Source of the DNA: Planctomycetales bacterium
GTDB taxonomy: Bacteria > Planctomycetota > Planctomycetia > Planctomycetales > Planctomycetaceae
Direction of reading: 5' to 3'
Length of the DNA: 64,000 bases
Assembly (NCBI GenBank): GCA_028285345.1
Contig: JANQPT010000050.1
Location: 1-64,000, forward strand
Shown here: positions 46,270-54,686 of the stretch, one piece after another
How the letters are laid out: each line of letters opens with the position of its first letter
Numbering within the stretch: the stretch's first letter is position 1
Made by a program: the position numbers and the translations under genes
The notes under the pieces: model-generated
The model's input: the letters and a program-made list of their open reading frames with translations, nothing else
Told to the model about the DNA's origin: nothing
The model's database searches: none

Positions 46270-47660
46270 GTGAGGCGGAAAGACTCGACGAAACCTCGGA
46301 GGTCCCGTTAGTCGAAGAGCGTTTGGTCTGCTGGTATTTCTACGCGGCCATCGCCTTTATGACGGTGGCGATGTTGGCCGGACTGCTGATGGCGCTGCAA
46401 CTAGTGCGCTGGAACCCGCTGGGAGGCATTGAACTGCTCTCGCCGGGCCGCTGGCGGATGTTGCACACCAACGCCATCGCCTACGGTTTTCTCGCGAACG
46501 CGTTCCTCGGTGCGCTGCACTGGTCGGTGCCGCGCCTCACCCTCCGCCCGGTCCACAGCCGCTGGCTTTCATACGCGATCTTTTACGCGTGGCAATTGGT
46601 CGTGGTCGCCACCGCGGGTGGAATTCTGGTGGGACAGGCACAGGGGCTCGAATGGGGTGAAACGCCGATCTGGATTGACCCCGTCGCGCAGTTCGGCCTG
46701 TTGTTGGTGGCCATCAACTTCATGACACCCATCCTCCAGGTCAAAGGCCCGATGTATGTCACGTTGTGGTACTTCCTCGCCGCGTTCGTCTGGACGTTCA
46801 TGACCTACGCCATGGGGAACTTCATTCCGCAATACTTTGTCGCCGGGACCAGTGCCGGGGCGGTCGGCGGCCTGTTCATTCACGATCTGGTCGGACTGTT
46901 CGTCACTCCGCTGGGGTGGGGATTGATGTATTACTTCGTGCCGATTCTGCTGAAGAAGCCGATCTGGAGCCATGGACTGTCGCTCGTCGGGTTTTGGGGA
47001 TTGGCGTTTTTCTATCCGCTCAACGGCATCCACCACTTTCTCTATACGCCGATTCCCATGTTTCTGCAGTACGGGGCGATCATGTCGACGGTCGCCGTCG
47101 AGCTGGTGGTGACGACGGTCGTCATCAATTTCTTCGGCACGCTCAAAGGATCCGGCCGCGAAATCGTCACCAACCTTCCGGTCCGCTGGTTCTACACGGG
47201 AATGGTGTTCTATTTTCTCACCTGCCTGCAGTGCGCCATGCAGACCACGTTGACGTTTCAACAGGTGATTCACTTTTCCGACTGGGTCGTGGGGCACGCG
47301 CATCTGGTCATGTTCGGCGTCTTCAGCCTGTGGCTGTTCGGCATCATGACCTATCTGTTCCCGCGGCTGCTGGGTGTCGACTGGTATAGCCGCCGGCTGT
47401 GCGAATGGCACTACTGGCTCTCGACCGTCAGCGTGCTGGTGATGGCCGGCGACCTGACTCTTGCGGGGCTGTTTCAAGGATACTTTTGGGCCTCGCTGCA
47501 GCCGTGGGACGCTTCCGTCGACGCGTCGGTGCCGTTTTGGATTCTGCGCGTGTTCGCCGGATTGGCGATGTTCGGCGGGCAACTGGTGTTTGTCTACAAC
47601 CTGCGCAAGACGATTCAACAATCACGCGCCAAGGCCGACGAGGCGGCAATGGCCGTTTGA
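46266..47660 (+). CDS. ccoN: cbb3-type cytochrome c oxidase subunit I
   Basis: A 464-aa catalytic heme-copper oxidase subunit with about 12 membrane helices that reduces O2 to water. Low-spin heme His is in RMLHTNAIAYGF. CuB ligands are likely the His in LFIHDLVG and the HH pair in LNGIHHFLY; YPLNGIHH keeps the Tyr expected for the cbb3 cross-link. GHAHLVMFG supplies the two heme His residues. The usual WYGHN motif is changed to FIHDL, a marked difference from proteobacterial CcoN. The ATG at 46266 overlaps the preceding stop. ccoO follows 56 bases later. Confidence 0.92.
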   Translation: MSEAERLDETSEVPLVEERLVCWYFYAAIAFMTVAMLAGLLMALQLVRWNPLGGIELLSPGRWRMLHTNAIAYGFLANAFLGALHWSVPRLTLRPVHSRWLSYAIFYAWQLVVVATAGGILVGQAQGLEWGETPIWIDPVAQFGLLLVAINFMTPILQVKGPMYVTLWYFLAAFVWTFMTYAMGNFIPQYFVAGTSAGAVGGLFIHDLVGLFVTPLGWGLMYYFVPILLKKPIWSHGLSLVGFWGLAFFYPLNGIHHFLYTPIPMFLQYGAIMSTVAVELVVTTVVINFFGTLKGSGREIVTNLPVRWFYTGMVFYFLTCLQCAMQTTLTFQQVIHFSDWVVGHAHLVMFGVFSLWLFGIMTYLFPRLLGVDWYSRRLCEWHYWLSTVSVLVMAGDLTLAGLFQGYFWASLQPWDASVDASVPFWILRVFAGLAMFGGQLVFVYNLRKTIQQSRAKADEAAMAV

Positions 47661-47716
47661 CGGTTATACAAGACGAATTCAAAAACATCGGTCATCCGTG
47701 AAGGATTGCTTCAGTC

Positions 47717-48412
47717 ATGTTTGAAAGTAAATCGGGAGTCTTGCTCATCGGCGGCCTGTTCTTCTTTGCGATCGCCTTCGTCTCCAACGCGGTCGTGCCG
47801 GTGCTGATGTACGACGAAGAACCGACGCCCGTCGAACAATTGGTCAACGGAAATCTCCGCTACCAGTTCGAGGACTTGGCGGCGCGATATCCGGAGTCAT
47901 TTAAGGCCGCCTACGGCGAACCGCCCGAGGGCCTCGAAGAGCAAGACGCATGGCTGAATGAAAAGTGTGCCGAGGCGCTGCGGCTGGGTCGGTCGATCTA
48001 CATCGGCGAAGGCTGCTGGCATTGCCATAGCCAGTTTATCCGTCCCGTCGCGAACGAGGAGGAGCGGTGGGGGCCGGTCTCACAACAAGAGGAGTATCAA
48101 AACGAACTGCAAATGCCGGTGATGTTCGGCACGCGGCGCGTCGGGCCGGACCTTTCGCGGGAAGGGGGGCGACGCTCCAACGACTGGCACGCCGTGCACT
48201 TCTTCAAACCGACCGACCTCTCGACCGGCTCGCCGATGCCCGATTATCCCTGGTTGTTCGACGGTTCGCCCGACAAGCCCAACCGACGCGGCCTGGCGCT
48301 GATCACCTATGTGCAATGGCTCGGTTCCTGGCTGGAGAGTTATCCCATGTACGAGCAGTACGAACCGGCTCCCGAATTTGCCGCCGCGGACGATGAGGAG
48401 GACGAGGAATGA
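47717..48412 (+). CDS. ccoO: cbb3-type cytochrome c oxidase monoheme subunit II
   Basis: A 231-aa membrane-anchored cytochrome c. One N-terminal helix (VLLIGGLFFFAIAFVSNAVV) anchors it. The single heme site CWHCHSQFIRPV lies near residue 100, in the IYIGEGCWHCHSQ context typical of CcoO, and the axial Met is probably in GSPMPDYPW. The product passes electrons to subunit I. An acidic tail (DDEEDEE) ends the protein. Its stop overlaps the next start as ATGA. Confidence 0.92.
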   Translation: MFESKSGVLLIGGLFFFAIAFVSNAVVPVLMYDEEPTPVEQLVNGNLRYQFEDLAARYPESFKAAYGEPPEGLEEQDAWLNEKCAEALRLGRSIYIGEGCWHCHSQFIRPVANEEERWGPVSQQEEYQNELQMPVMFGTRRVGPDLSREGGRRSNDWHAVHFFKPTDLSTGSPMPDYPWLFDGSPDKPNRRGLALITYVQWLGSWLESYPMYEQYEPAPEFAAADDEEDEE

Positions 48413-48768
48413 AATCATACTGCACTCCCGCCGGACGCCAGTTCCTGATCACCTGCATCCTAGCGGTGATCATTCTGGTTCCCAGTTTGTGGGGATTCGG
48501 CTCAAAGTTTGTCGAGTTCGTGGCGCTGTTTCGCAGCAGTTCCGAAGGCGTCTTCGCCATTTCACCCATCATGAACTACTTGCTGGCCGGGATGGGCTTT
48601 TTTTGCCTGCTCTGCTGGGGCATGGCCCAGGGGATGTTCACCGACGTGGAGCGTCCCAAGTACTCCATGCTCGAGCAGGAGCAAGTTCTTGATGAACATC
48701 CTCATCCCACTGCTGCAGAAGCGGCGGATGATGCGGACCATCTGAACCTGACAGGACATCACGCATGA
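48409..48768 (+). CDS. Small membrane protein in cbb3 operon
   Basis: A 119-aa protein with two membrane helices (residues about 12-30 and 52-74) and a His/Asp-rich tail ending LTGHHA. No family recognised. The ATGA overlaps on both sides (with ccoO and the next small gene) show strict operon membership. Possibly an oxidase assembly factor; the His-rich tail might bind copper (inference). Confidence 0.72.
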   Translation: MKSYCTPAGRQFLITCILAVIILVPSLWGFGSKFVEFVALFRSSSEGVFAISPIMNYLLAGMGFFCLLCWGMAQGMFTDVERPKYSMLEQEQVLDEHPHPTAAEAADDADHLNLTGHHA

Positions 48769-48941
48769 CCGACGCACCGAAGCAATCGGCCGAAGAAGAA
48801 CACCGCTACCACCACTACACCGGCAACGCCATTCCTTGGTATGTGCGGCTGATCTGGGTACTGTTTTGGTGTTTCATCATCTATTATGCCGTGCGGTATT
48901 TTCTCCCGAACATGCAGACGGAAGTTCTCACGCCGCAATGA
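48765..48941 (+). CDS. 58-aa CcoP-anchor-like membrane protein
   Basis: A 58-codon gene with ATG overlapping the preceding stop and stop overlapping the next start, both as ATGA. The polar N terminus (MTDAPKQSAEEEHRYHHYTG) is followed by NAIPWYVRLIWVLFWCFIIY and a short exit (RYFLPNMQ). The order polar stretch, (N)xIPxW and one membrane helix resembles the N-terminal anchor of CcoP without any heme domain. It contains no CxxCH. I infer that it is a stand-alone CcoP anchor or a CcoQ/CcoS-like small subunit. Confidence 0.7.
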   Translation: MTDAPKQSAEEEHRYHHYTGNAIPWYVRLIWVLFWCFIIYYAVRYFLPNMQTEVLTPQ

Positions 48942-51136
48942 CCTCCCTTCGTGACGCGTGCGATTTTTGCGGTCTGCCCGTACCGGCGTCATGGTGGAAC
49001 CGGGGCGACGACGCAGACCAGCGGGGTGATGAACCTCGCTATTGTTGCTACGGTTGCCGGTTTGCCGCCGCTGTCACCCAGGAGCGCAATGAGGCGGGCG
49101 CAGTTCGCTGGACGCTGACCCGGCTGGGCATCGCGATCTTCTTCACGATGAACGTGATGGTCTTTACCATGGCGCTTTGGACGCAGGATGTCTACGGCGC
49201 CGATCCCAACGATGCGTTGGCCGGTTCGCTGGCCGAATTGTTTCGCTACATCTGCTTGATCTGTTCGCTCCCTGTGTTGTTTTTGTTGGGAGTTCCGCTG
49301 GCCGACAACGCGCTGGGCGATCTGCGCCGGCGGGTATTATCCACCGATCTGCTGCTGGTCACCGGTGTGGCGGCCGCGTACGTCTATTCCGGCATTTCCG
49401 TGTTCCGCGGCGAGGGGCACATTTACTTCGAAGTCGGTTGCATGGTGCTGGTAATGGTGACGCTGGGTCGCTGGCTCGAAGCGGCCGGGCGGCTGCAAGC
49501 CACAACGGCGCTAGATGACCTGGAGAAACTGCTGCCCGAATCGGTCCGCTTGGTCGATGAGTCAGGTGAGCGAGCCGTTCCGCTGAAAACGGTCACGGTC
49601 GATCAGACTCTCCGCGTGCTGCCGGGTGAGCGATTCCCGACCGACGGCTGGATCATCAACGAATTTGCTTTGGTCGATGAGCAAGTCCTCACGGGCGAAA
49701 TGCAGCCGGTCGAAAAATGCCCCGGCGATGCGGTGCTCGCCGGCACATTGAATCTGGACGGCGACGTCAAAGTCACCGTGACCGCCGCTCCGGGCTGCGG
49801 GTCGTTTCAGCGGCTGATCGATTTTGTTCGCCAGGCGCGATTGAGCAAAGGGCGCTATCAACGTTTGGCCGACCGGCTCGCGGCATGGTTTTTCCCGGTG
49901 ATGGGCACGCTCAGTCTGGCGACGTTGCTGTTTCATGGGCTGACCAAGAGCTGGGAAAGTGGGCTGCTGGCGGGGCTTTCCGTGGTGTTAATTGCTTGCC
50001 CCTGTGCGCTGGGGTTGGCCACGCCGTTGGCGGTCTGGGCCGCTATGGGCCGTTCGGCGCGAGAGCACGTTCTGTTTCAACACGGCTTGGCGCTGGAGCG
50101 GCTGGCCGGTGTCCGCGCGATACGATTTGACAAAACCGGCACGTTGACCACCGGGGACCTTCCGGTGGCAGAGTTCGTTGGCGACGGCGACCGTATTGAC
50201 GCATTGCAACGCGCCGCCGCTTTGGCACGTTCGTCGCGGCATGCACTCTGCGCAGCGATTTTGGACTTTATCGGCGACGATCTGCCGCCGCTCGACGCAC
50301 AAGCGGTTCGCTCCGTTGCCGGAAGGGGCGTCACAGCCCGACTTGCCGGCGAGACTGAACCGACCTACTTGGGGAACTTGCGTTTCCTGCAAGAGAACGG
50401 TTTAGAGGAGAGCGTCGAGTTGCGCCAGCGTGCCGAAACCGCTGATGCGTCGATGACATACATCGGTTGGGGCGGGAGAATTCGCGGCATGTTTCTATTT
50501 GACGAAGTCCTCCGCGCCGAAGCGCGGGATGCGTTGGTGCAACTTCGCGGTGCGGGGTACGATGTCGCCGTGCTCACCGGAGATCATCGCGCGCGGGGAG
50601 AGAAGTTGGCGCGGGAACTGTCAGTGAACGTTCGCGCCGACTTATTGCCGGAAGACAAGCTCGCCGTGATCTATGAAACCCAGCGACGGGTGGGCCCAGT
50701 GGCGATGGTGGGTGACGGCATCAATGATGCGCCGGCGCTTGCCGCCGCCGATGTCGGAATCGCCATGGGTTGCGGCGCGGATGTCTCCCGCGACGCGGCC
50801 GCGGTTTGTCTGTTGGGGAACGACCTCTCACAACTGCCGCGGGCAATGCAATTGGCCAAACAAACCGTACGCGTGATCCGCCAAAACCTGTTTTGGGCGG
50901 TTGGATACAACACAATCGGAGTTGGATTGGCGTGCGCGGGAATGCTCAATCCAGTTTGGGCCGCCTTGCTGATGGCGGCCAGCAGCTTTTTCGTCATTTC
51001 CAATTCGCTGCGTCTTCGCGGAACGGATCACGCGGCAATTCGAGTGACAACATCCTCCGAAACAGAACACCACATCAATGAGCAAGCCGCCCGATCGTCG
51101 ACTGCGTTGACGGCAGACGCTCTCACTTCAGTATAA
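48938..51136 (+). CDS. Copper-type heavy metal P1B-ATPase (CcoI/FixI-like)
   Basis: A 732-aa inner-membrane ATPase. The N terminus has a Cys-rich metal-binding segment (CDFCG at 9-13 and RYCCYGC near 38). The usual HMA domain with a GMTCxxC motif is not seen. The membrane metal site is ACPCALGLATP near residue 353; the phosphorylated Asp is in FDKTGTLTTG near 397; and the hinge GDGINDAPALAAADVGIAMG follows near 595. CPC suggests Cu+ transport, and the place in the operon suggests delivery of copper to the cbb3 oxidase. The start ATG overlaps the 58-aa gene stop. Confidence 0.9.
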   Translation: MTSLRDACDFCGLPVPASWWNRGDDADQRGDEPRYCCYGCRFAAAVTQERNEAGAVRWTLTRLGIAIFFTMNVMVFTMALWTQDVYGADPNDALAGSLAELFRYICLICSLPVLFLLGVPLADNALGDLRRRVLSTDLLLVTGVAAAYVYSGISVFRGEGHIYFEVGCMVLVMVTLGRWLEAAGRLQATTALDDLEKLLPESVRLVDESGERAVPLKTVTVDQTLRVLPGERFPTDGWIINEFALVDEQVLTGEMQPVEKCPGDAVLAGTLNLDGDVKVTVTAAPGCGSFQRLIDFVRQARLSKGRYQRLADRLAAWFFPVMGTLSLATLLFHGLTKSWESGLLAGLSVVLIACPCALGLATPLAVWAAMGRSAREHVLFQHGLALERLAGVRAIRFDKTGTLTTGDLPVAEFVGDGDRIDALQRAAALARSSRHALCAAILDFIGDDLPPLDAQAVRSVAGRGVTARLAGETEPTYLGNLRFLQENGLEESVELRQRAETADASMTYIGWGGRIRGMFLFDEVLRAEARDALVQLRGAGYDVAVLTGDHRARGEKLARELSVNVRADLLPEDKLAVIYETQRRVGPVAMVGDGINDAPALAAADVGIAMGCGADVSRDAAAVCLLGNDLSQLPRAMQLAKQTVRVIRQNLFWAVGYNTIGVGLACAGMLNPVWAALLMAASSFFVISNSLRLRGTDHAAIRVTTSSETEHHINEQAARSSTALTADALTSV

Positions 51137-51192
51137 TCCGAAACCCGTCGATTGGATCGATACCAAGATGTCGACCTCAACACTTCGAAACG

Positions 51193-51639
51193 ATGTCGAA
51201 AACGCTCTTCAATTTTTGGCTGGACACACTGCTGCTCGTCTTGTTTCTCCTACTGGTCGCAGTATCAGCGGTGGTCCAATTTGTCTTCCCGCCGCCGGTC
51301 AATGCGGACGGCTGGACGTTATGGGGACAATCGTACGGCGCGTGGCTGAGTCTGCAGTTCGGAATCCTCTGCGCGCTCGGCTTGGGAATTCTGCTGCACG
51401 TGATGCTGCACTGGAGTTGGGTTTGCGGCGTGATCTCGACCAAACTCTCGCGAAAGAAGCGACGCATGGATGAGGGAATCCAAACGATTGTCGGTGTCGG
51501 CCTGTTGATCGTTCTACTACACGTTGTCGGCGGATTTGTATTTGCGGCCTGGGTCATGATTCAAGAACCGCAAACAGCTCCGGCCAAGACGGCACAGCGC
51601 ACGGTTCGATTCGTGATTGGGGGAGAGCAACAGGTCTGA
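51193..51639 (+). CDS. DUF4405-like membrane protein
   Basis: A 148-aa protein with three or four membrane helices. The segment ILLHVMLHWSWVCGVI carries the two His residues expected of DUF4405/cytochrome-b561-like proteins, which may bind heme (inference). It follows the ATPase by 56 bases. Its stop shares one base with the next start (TGATG). Other small proteins at this operon position in proteobacteria are FixH/CcoS, but no clear resemblance was seen. Confidence 0.7.
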   Translation: MSKTLFNFWLDTLLLVLFLLLVAVSAVVQFVFPPPVNADGWTLWGQSYGAWLSLQFGILCALGLGILLHVMLHWSWVCGVISTKLSRKKRRMDEGIQTIVGVGLLIVLLHVVGGFVFAAWVMIQEPQTAPAKTAQRTVRFVIGGEQQV

Positions 51640-52376
51640 TGATCGAAGGCCCGCTCATTTTCCTGGCTGGATTCTTGGGTTCGGCGCACTGTGTCGGCAT
51701 GTGCGGCGGGTTTGCGATATCGATCGGGATGGGTGCCGACAGTTGGCGGGGCAATTGTCTCCGGCAATTGGTCTATAGCGTGGGCCGGATATTTACTTAC
51801 GGTAGTGCTGGCGCCGTGGCCGGGTTTTGCGGTTTGTATCTTGCGCACGGTGCTGCGAGCATCATCAACGTGCAGGCGGCGTTGTCGTTGATTGCGGGCG
51901 TTCTGCTGGTCGTGCAGGGACTTTCGGCAGCCGGATGGCTCCCGGCGGTTCGCGCGACGCCGAAGCACAGCCATGGCTGTTTACCACGCAGCTTCTTTCG
52001 ATCGTTTTTGACCGCGCCAGGGCTGACGAACGTGTTTATCGCCGGCATCCTCACCGGGTTTCTGCCCTGCGGGTTGGTCTACGCGTTTTTGGCGCTCGCG
52101 GCCGGCAGCGGTTCGATGACCACCGGCCTGGGAATTATGGCCCTGTTCGGCGCGGGTACGGTCCCGGTGATGATGTTGACCGGTGCGGGCGCCAGTCTGT
52201 TGAGCATCACCGCCCGCGCGCGAATTCTCAAAGTCGCCGCCCTCTGCGTCATCTTGACCGGCATCTCCGCCGTTTCGCGAGGTGTCGTTTATTGGAATCA
52301 GCAGCAGCAGGATCATTGTCCCTTGTGCCAGACGACCGTCGGTCAGAGCGCCAGCGTGAGTGCGCCTGGAAAGTGA
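51639..52376 (+). CDS. SafE/TauE- and UreH-like membrane protein
   Basis: A 245-aa protein with six membrane helices. The start GFLGSAHCVGMCGGFAIS is the signature of the DsbD/UreH-like transporter domain found next to cbb3 oxidase and copper ATPase genes in many bacteria; GILTGFLPCGLVYAFLALAA is the matching second half. Such proteins are implicated in copper or cytochrome maturation. The C-terminal CPLC tail could also bind metal. It is the last gene of the operon. Confidence 0.85.
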   Translation: MIEGPLIFLAGFLGSAHCVGMCGGFAISIGMGADSWRGNCLRQLVYSVGRIFTYGSAGAVAGFCGLYLAHGAASIINVQAALSLIAGVLLVVQGLSAAGWLPAVRATPKHSHGCLPRSFFRSFLTAPGLTNVFIAGILTGFLPCGLVYAFLALAAGSGSMTTGLGIMALFGAGTVPVMMLTGAGASLLSITARARILKVAALCVILTGISAVSRGVVYWNQQQQDHCPLCQTTVGQSASVSAPGK

Positions 52377-52513
52377 GCGCTCGCCCTGCGGAAACATTGT
52401 CCCCCAGACGTCTTGCTCCGAGTTTCTCGGCGCGCACCTTGATCGCCCCTACCGTGAAGCGCTCTCGGAATGCTGTTTGGAAACTGCCTCAGCACACCAC
52501 TATCAGTGTGGAC

Positions 52514-52756
52514 TCAGCCTTCTGCTTTGGCGGGGTCCACACGATGTTGAATGCGATCAGCGATTTCCTGAAGGCGCTCCTCGCGACACAACTGAAGAAC
52601 TTGCAACGCCCAGAGCTTGCTGGGGTTGGATTTGCGTCCGCTCAGCAAGTGGCTGAGGTACGACCGGCTCACGTGAGTGCGCCTTGCAAGTTCTGCAGCA
52701 CGAATTTGGAGCGCGTCGAGGATTTCTTGGATGTCGCCTGCTTCGACGTACGCCAT
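52514..52756 (-). CDS. Small XRE-family helix-turn-helix regulator
   Basis: An 80-aa DNA-binding protein, little more than one HTH domain. RAAELARRTHVSRSYLSHLL is a standard XRE helix pair. The ATG at 52756 has AAAGG upstream. It lies between the cbb3 operon end and MgtE, and two direct repeats in front of it might be its own operator. Target genes are not known. Confidence 0.78.
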   Translation of the reverse strand: MAYVEAGDIQEILDALQIRAAELARRTHVSRSYLSHLLSGRKSNPSKLWALQVLQLCREERLQEIADRIQHRVDPAKAEG

Positions 52757-52764
52757 CCCCAACA

Positions 52765-52808
52765 CCTTTCACATTAAATAATTACCGAAATACGGCATCC
52801 TTTCACAT
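52765..52808 (-). promoter_or_regulatory. Direct repeats and AT-rich segment upstream of the XRE gene
   Basis: CCTTTCACAT occurs twice, at 52765-52774 and 52799-52808, a 34-base period. An AT-rich stretch (TAATTATTTAAT on the minus strand) between them could contain a -10 element. This is a candidate autoregulatory operator and promoter; only the repeats are seen. Confidence 0.35.
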
Positions 52809-53071
52809 AGGCCTGCCCTACAAAATTTTAGGCGCCGGATGACGAAGTAAACAAGGCCTGCGCACGCTTTTCGCAACACAGACAACGTTTTGCGTCACTT
52901 TCGTAACAGTCACGAGAGTTACGCAGTAAATTCTTCCGCGATCTCGATACAACTTTGCTGACTGAGAAGACCGACACTTGGATTCTCAGTGCGCACACGG
53001 TCTTCCGAAGTAGTCGATTACCCGTGATTTTCGCGGATGCGCGTTGACTTGCTCACGGTTTTGCTTCGCAC
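52809..53071. other. Intergenic region downstream of mgtE
   Basis: No gene seen. The stretch lies between the XRE gene (transcribed away) and the mgtE stop, is locally less GC-rich than its neighbours and has no strong T-tailed hairpin. Confidence 0.35.
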
Positions 53072-54415
53072 TTATTGACGAAACCAAAACAGGGCAAATT
53101 CGTAATAGACGACGACGCCGGTCAGATCCACCAGTGCTGCCACTAGTGGGTTGGAGATAAACGCCGGGTCGACACCAAGCTTCTTAAACATAATGGGCAA
53201 CAGCGCACCGATCATCGTTCCCAGAACCACGATGATGGCAATCGTCGTCGAGACCACAATGGCCACTTGCACGTTGACCAAGAGCATCGCGGGCAGAAAG
53301 CCCAGCGCCGCCAAGCTGCCCGCGAGAATCGACGCCATGGCCACCTCGCGAACGACCAGCAGCATGTAATTCTTCGCATCGACTTCGCCGAGTGCTAACG
53401 TGCGGATCACCAGCGCCGCCGATTGAGATCCCGCGTTCCCACCGGTGGCGATCACCAGCGGAATGAAAATCACCATCCATTCGTAAGTGCTGGAGTCCTC
53501 TTTGTATTCGTCTAAAAAGAACGCCATCAAAAACGCGGCGCCAAACAGAAACACCAGCCAGATTCCCCGTTTCCAGGTCACGGTCAGTAGCGGGGTCGAG
53601 AGATAACTGTCTTCCAGCGGCTCGACCGCGCCGGCGCGATGAGCGTCTTCGGTTGCCTCTTCTTGGAGCACCTCAATCACGTCGTCATGAGTCACAATCC
53701 CCACGAGCCGGTTGTGGTCGTCGACGACCGGTATCGCCAGAAAGTCGTACCGGCCCAATGCGTTGGCTACATCTTCCTGGTCGTCATTGACGTTCACTGA
53801 AATGACGTCTCGATCCATGATGTCGGCAATCAGTGCTCCCGGCTTAGCCAGGATCAGCTGCCGCAATGAGACGATCCCGCGCAGATGGCGGTCCTCGTCC
53901 AGCACGTAAACGTAATAGATCGTTTCGCGATTCGGTGCCACTTTCCGCAGCCGTTGCAACGCCTCCTCGACCGTGATGTCTTCCGGGAGCGAGGCATACT
54001 CGGTCGTCATGATCGACCCGGCACTGTCGTCGGGGCAAGAGAGCAGCTTTCGGATGTCGGCCCGTTCCGCCTGCGCGATCATCGGCAGCAGCACTTCGAC
54101 CTGTTCGGGATCAAGTCGTTCCAACAGGTCGACACGGTCATCGGCGGCCATTTCCTGCAGAAGTGCGGAGACACGTTCTCGCCCCGTCGTTTCGACCAGA
54201 TCTTCTTGCCTCGGCAGGCTGAGGAAGCTGAAGATCTGCACCTGGCGGTCGACGTCGCTGTGGGAGAGCACCCGCCAGATTTCTTCGTTGTCCAGATCTT
54301 CGATCACCTCGGCGACGACACCCGGGTGCAGCGCGTCGCAGAATTCCGTCAATCCGGTATCGTCGTCCGACCGCAACATTTCCCGAACTTCGGGGAGCAA
54401 GAGGGGATTATACAT
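53072..54415 (-). CDS. mgtE: Magnesium transporter MgtE
   Basis: A 447-aa inner-membrane Mg2+ channel. Domains in order: MgtE N-domain helical repeats (about 5-130), two CBS domains (about 135-255) with the cytoplasmic Mg2+ sensor, and five membrane helices (about 285-445), including the ATGGNAGSQSAALVIRTLALG pore segment. The start ATG 54415 has AGGAGG six bases upstream and gives MYNPLLLPEVREML; an in-frame GTG at 54478 is not favoured. Confidence 0.93.
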   Translation of the reverse strand: MYNPLLLPEVREMLRSDDDTGLTEFCDALHPGVVAEVIEDLDNEEIWRVLSHSDVDRQVQIFSFLSLPRQEDLVETTGRERVSALLQEMAADDRVDLLERLDPEQVEVLLPMIAQAERADIRKLLSCPDDSAGSIMTTEYASLPEDITVEEALQRLRKVAPNRETIYYVYVLDEDRHLRGIVSLRQLILAKPGALIADIMDRDVISVNVNDDQEDVANALGRYDFLAIPVVDDHNRLVGIVTHDDVIEVLQEEATEDAHRAGAVEPLEDSYLSTPLLTVTWKRGIWLVFLFGAAFLMAFFLDEYKEDSSTYEWMVIFIPLVIATGGNAGSQSAALVIRTLALGEVDAKNYMLLVVREVAMASILAGSLAALGFLPAMLLVNVQVAIVVSTTIAIIVVLGTMIGALLPIMFKKLGVDPAFISNPLVAALVDLTGVVVYYEFALFWFRQ

Positions 54416-54511
54416 AGCGTACCTCCTCGGCACCGACAGATCGGTGCCCCCGCTTTTCACAGCGTTCTCTGCTGCCACGCTGGGTTGGCAGATTTGCGGT
54501 CGTCACCATCG

Positions 54512-54554
54512 AAAAAAATTCCCCCCGATGGATAACGCTCCAGCGGGGGGATTT
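54512..54554 (-). terminator. Intrinsic terminator after rplM-rpsI
   Basis: On the minus strand a C-rich arm (AAATCCCCCCG at 54554-54544) pairs with CGGGGGGAATT (54527-54517), followed by a run of seven T residues (54518-54512). It lies about 130 bases after the rpsI stop and before mgtE. Confidence 0.8.
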
Positions 54555-54686
54555 CAGTTGTCTGGTCCAGTTGTCGAAAGTCGGTCTGGGACCCGTGAGT
54601 TGATCGGCACGCTCAGGATCATGCGAAGAATATTCGATCGACCACGAAGTGATCTCCGCCGGGAGCGATCCTCCGACCGAATCGGC

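Noticed and set aside
52360-52656. 98-codon plus-strand frame after the SafE-like gene
   Set aside because: Antisense to the XRE regulator, which has a clear HTH domain; no features of its own.
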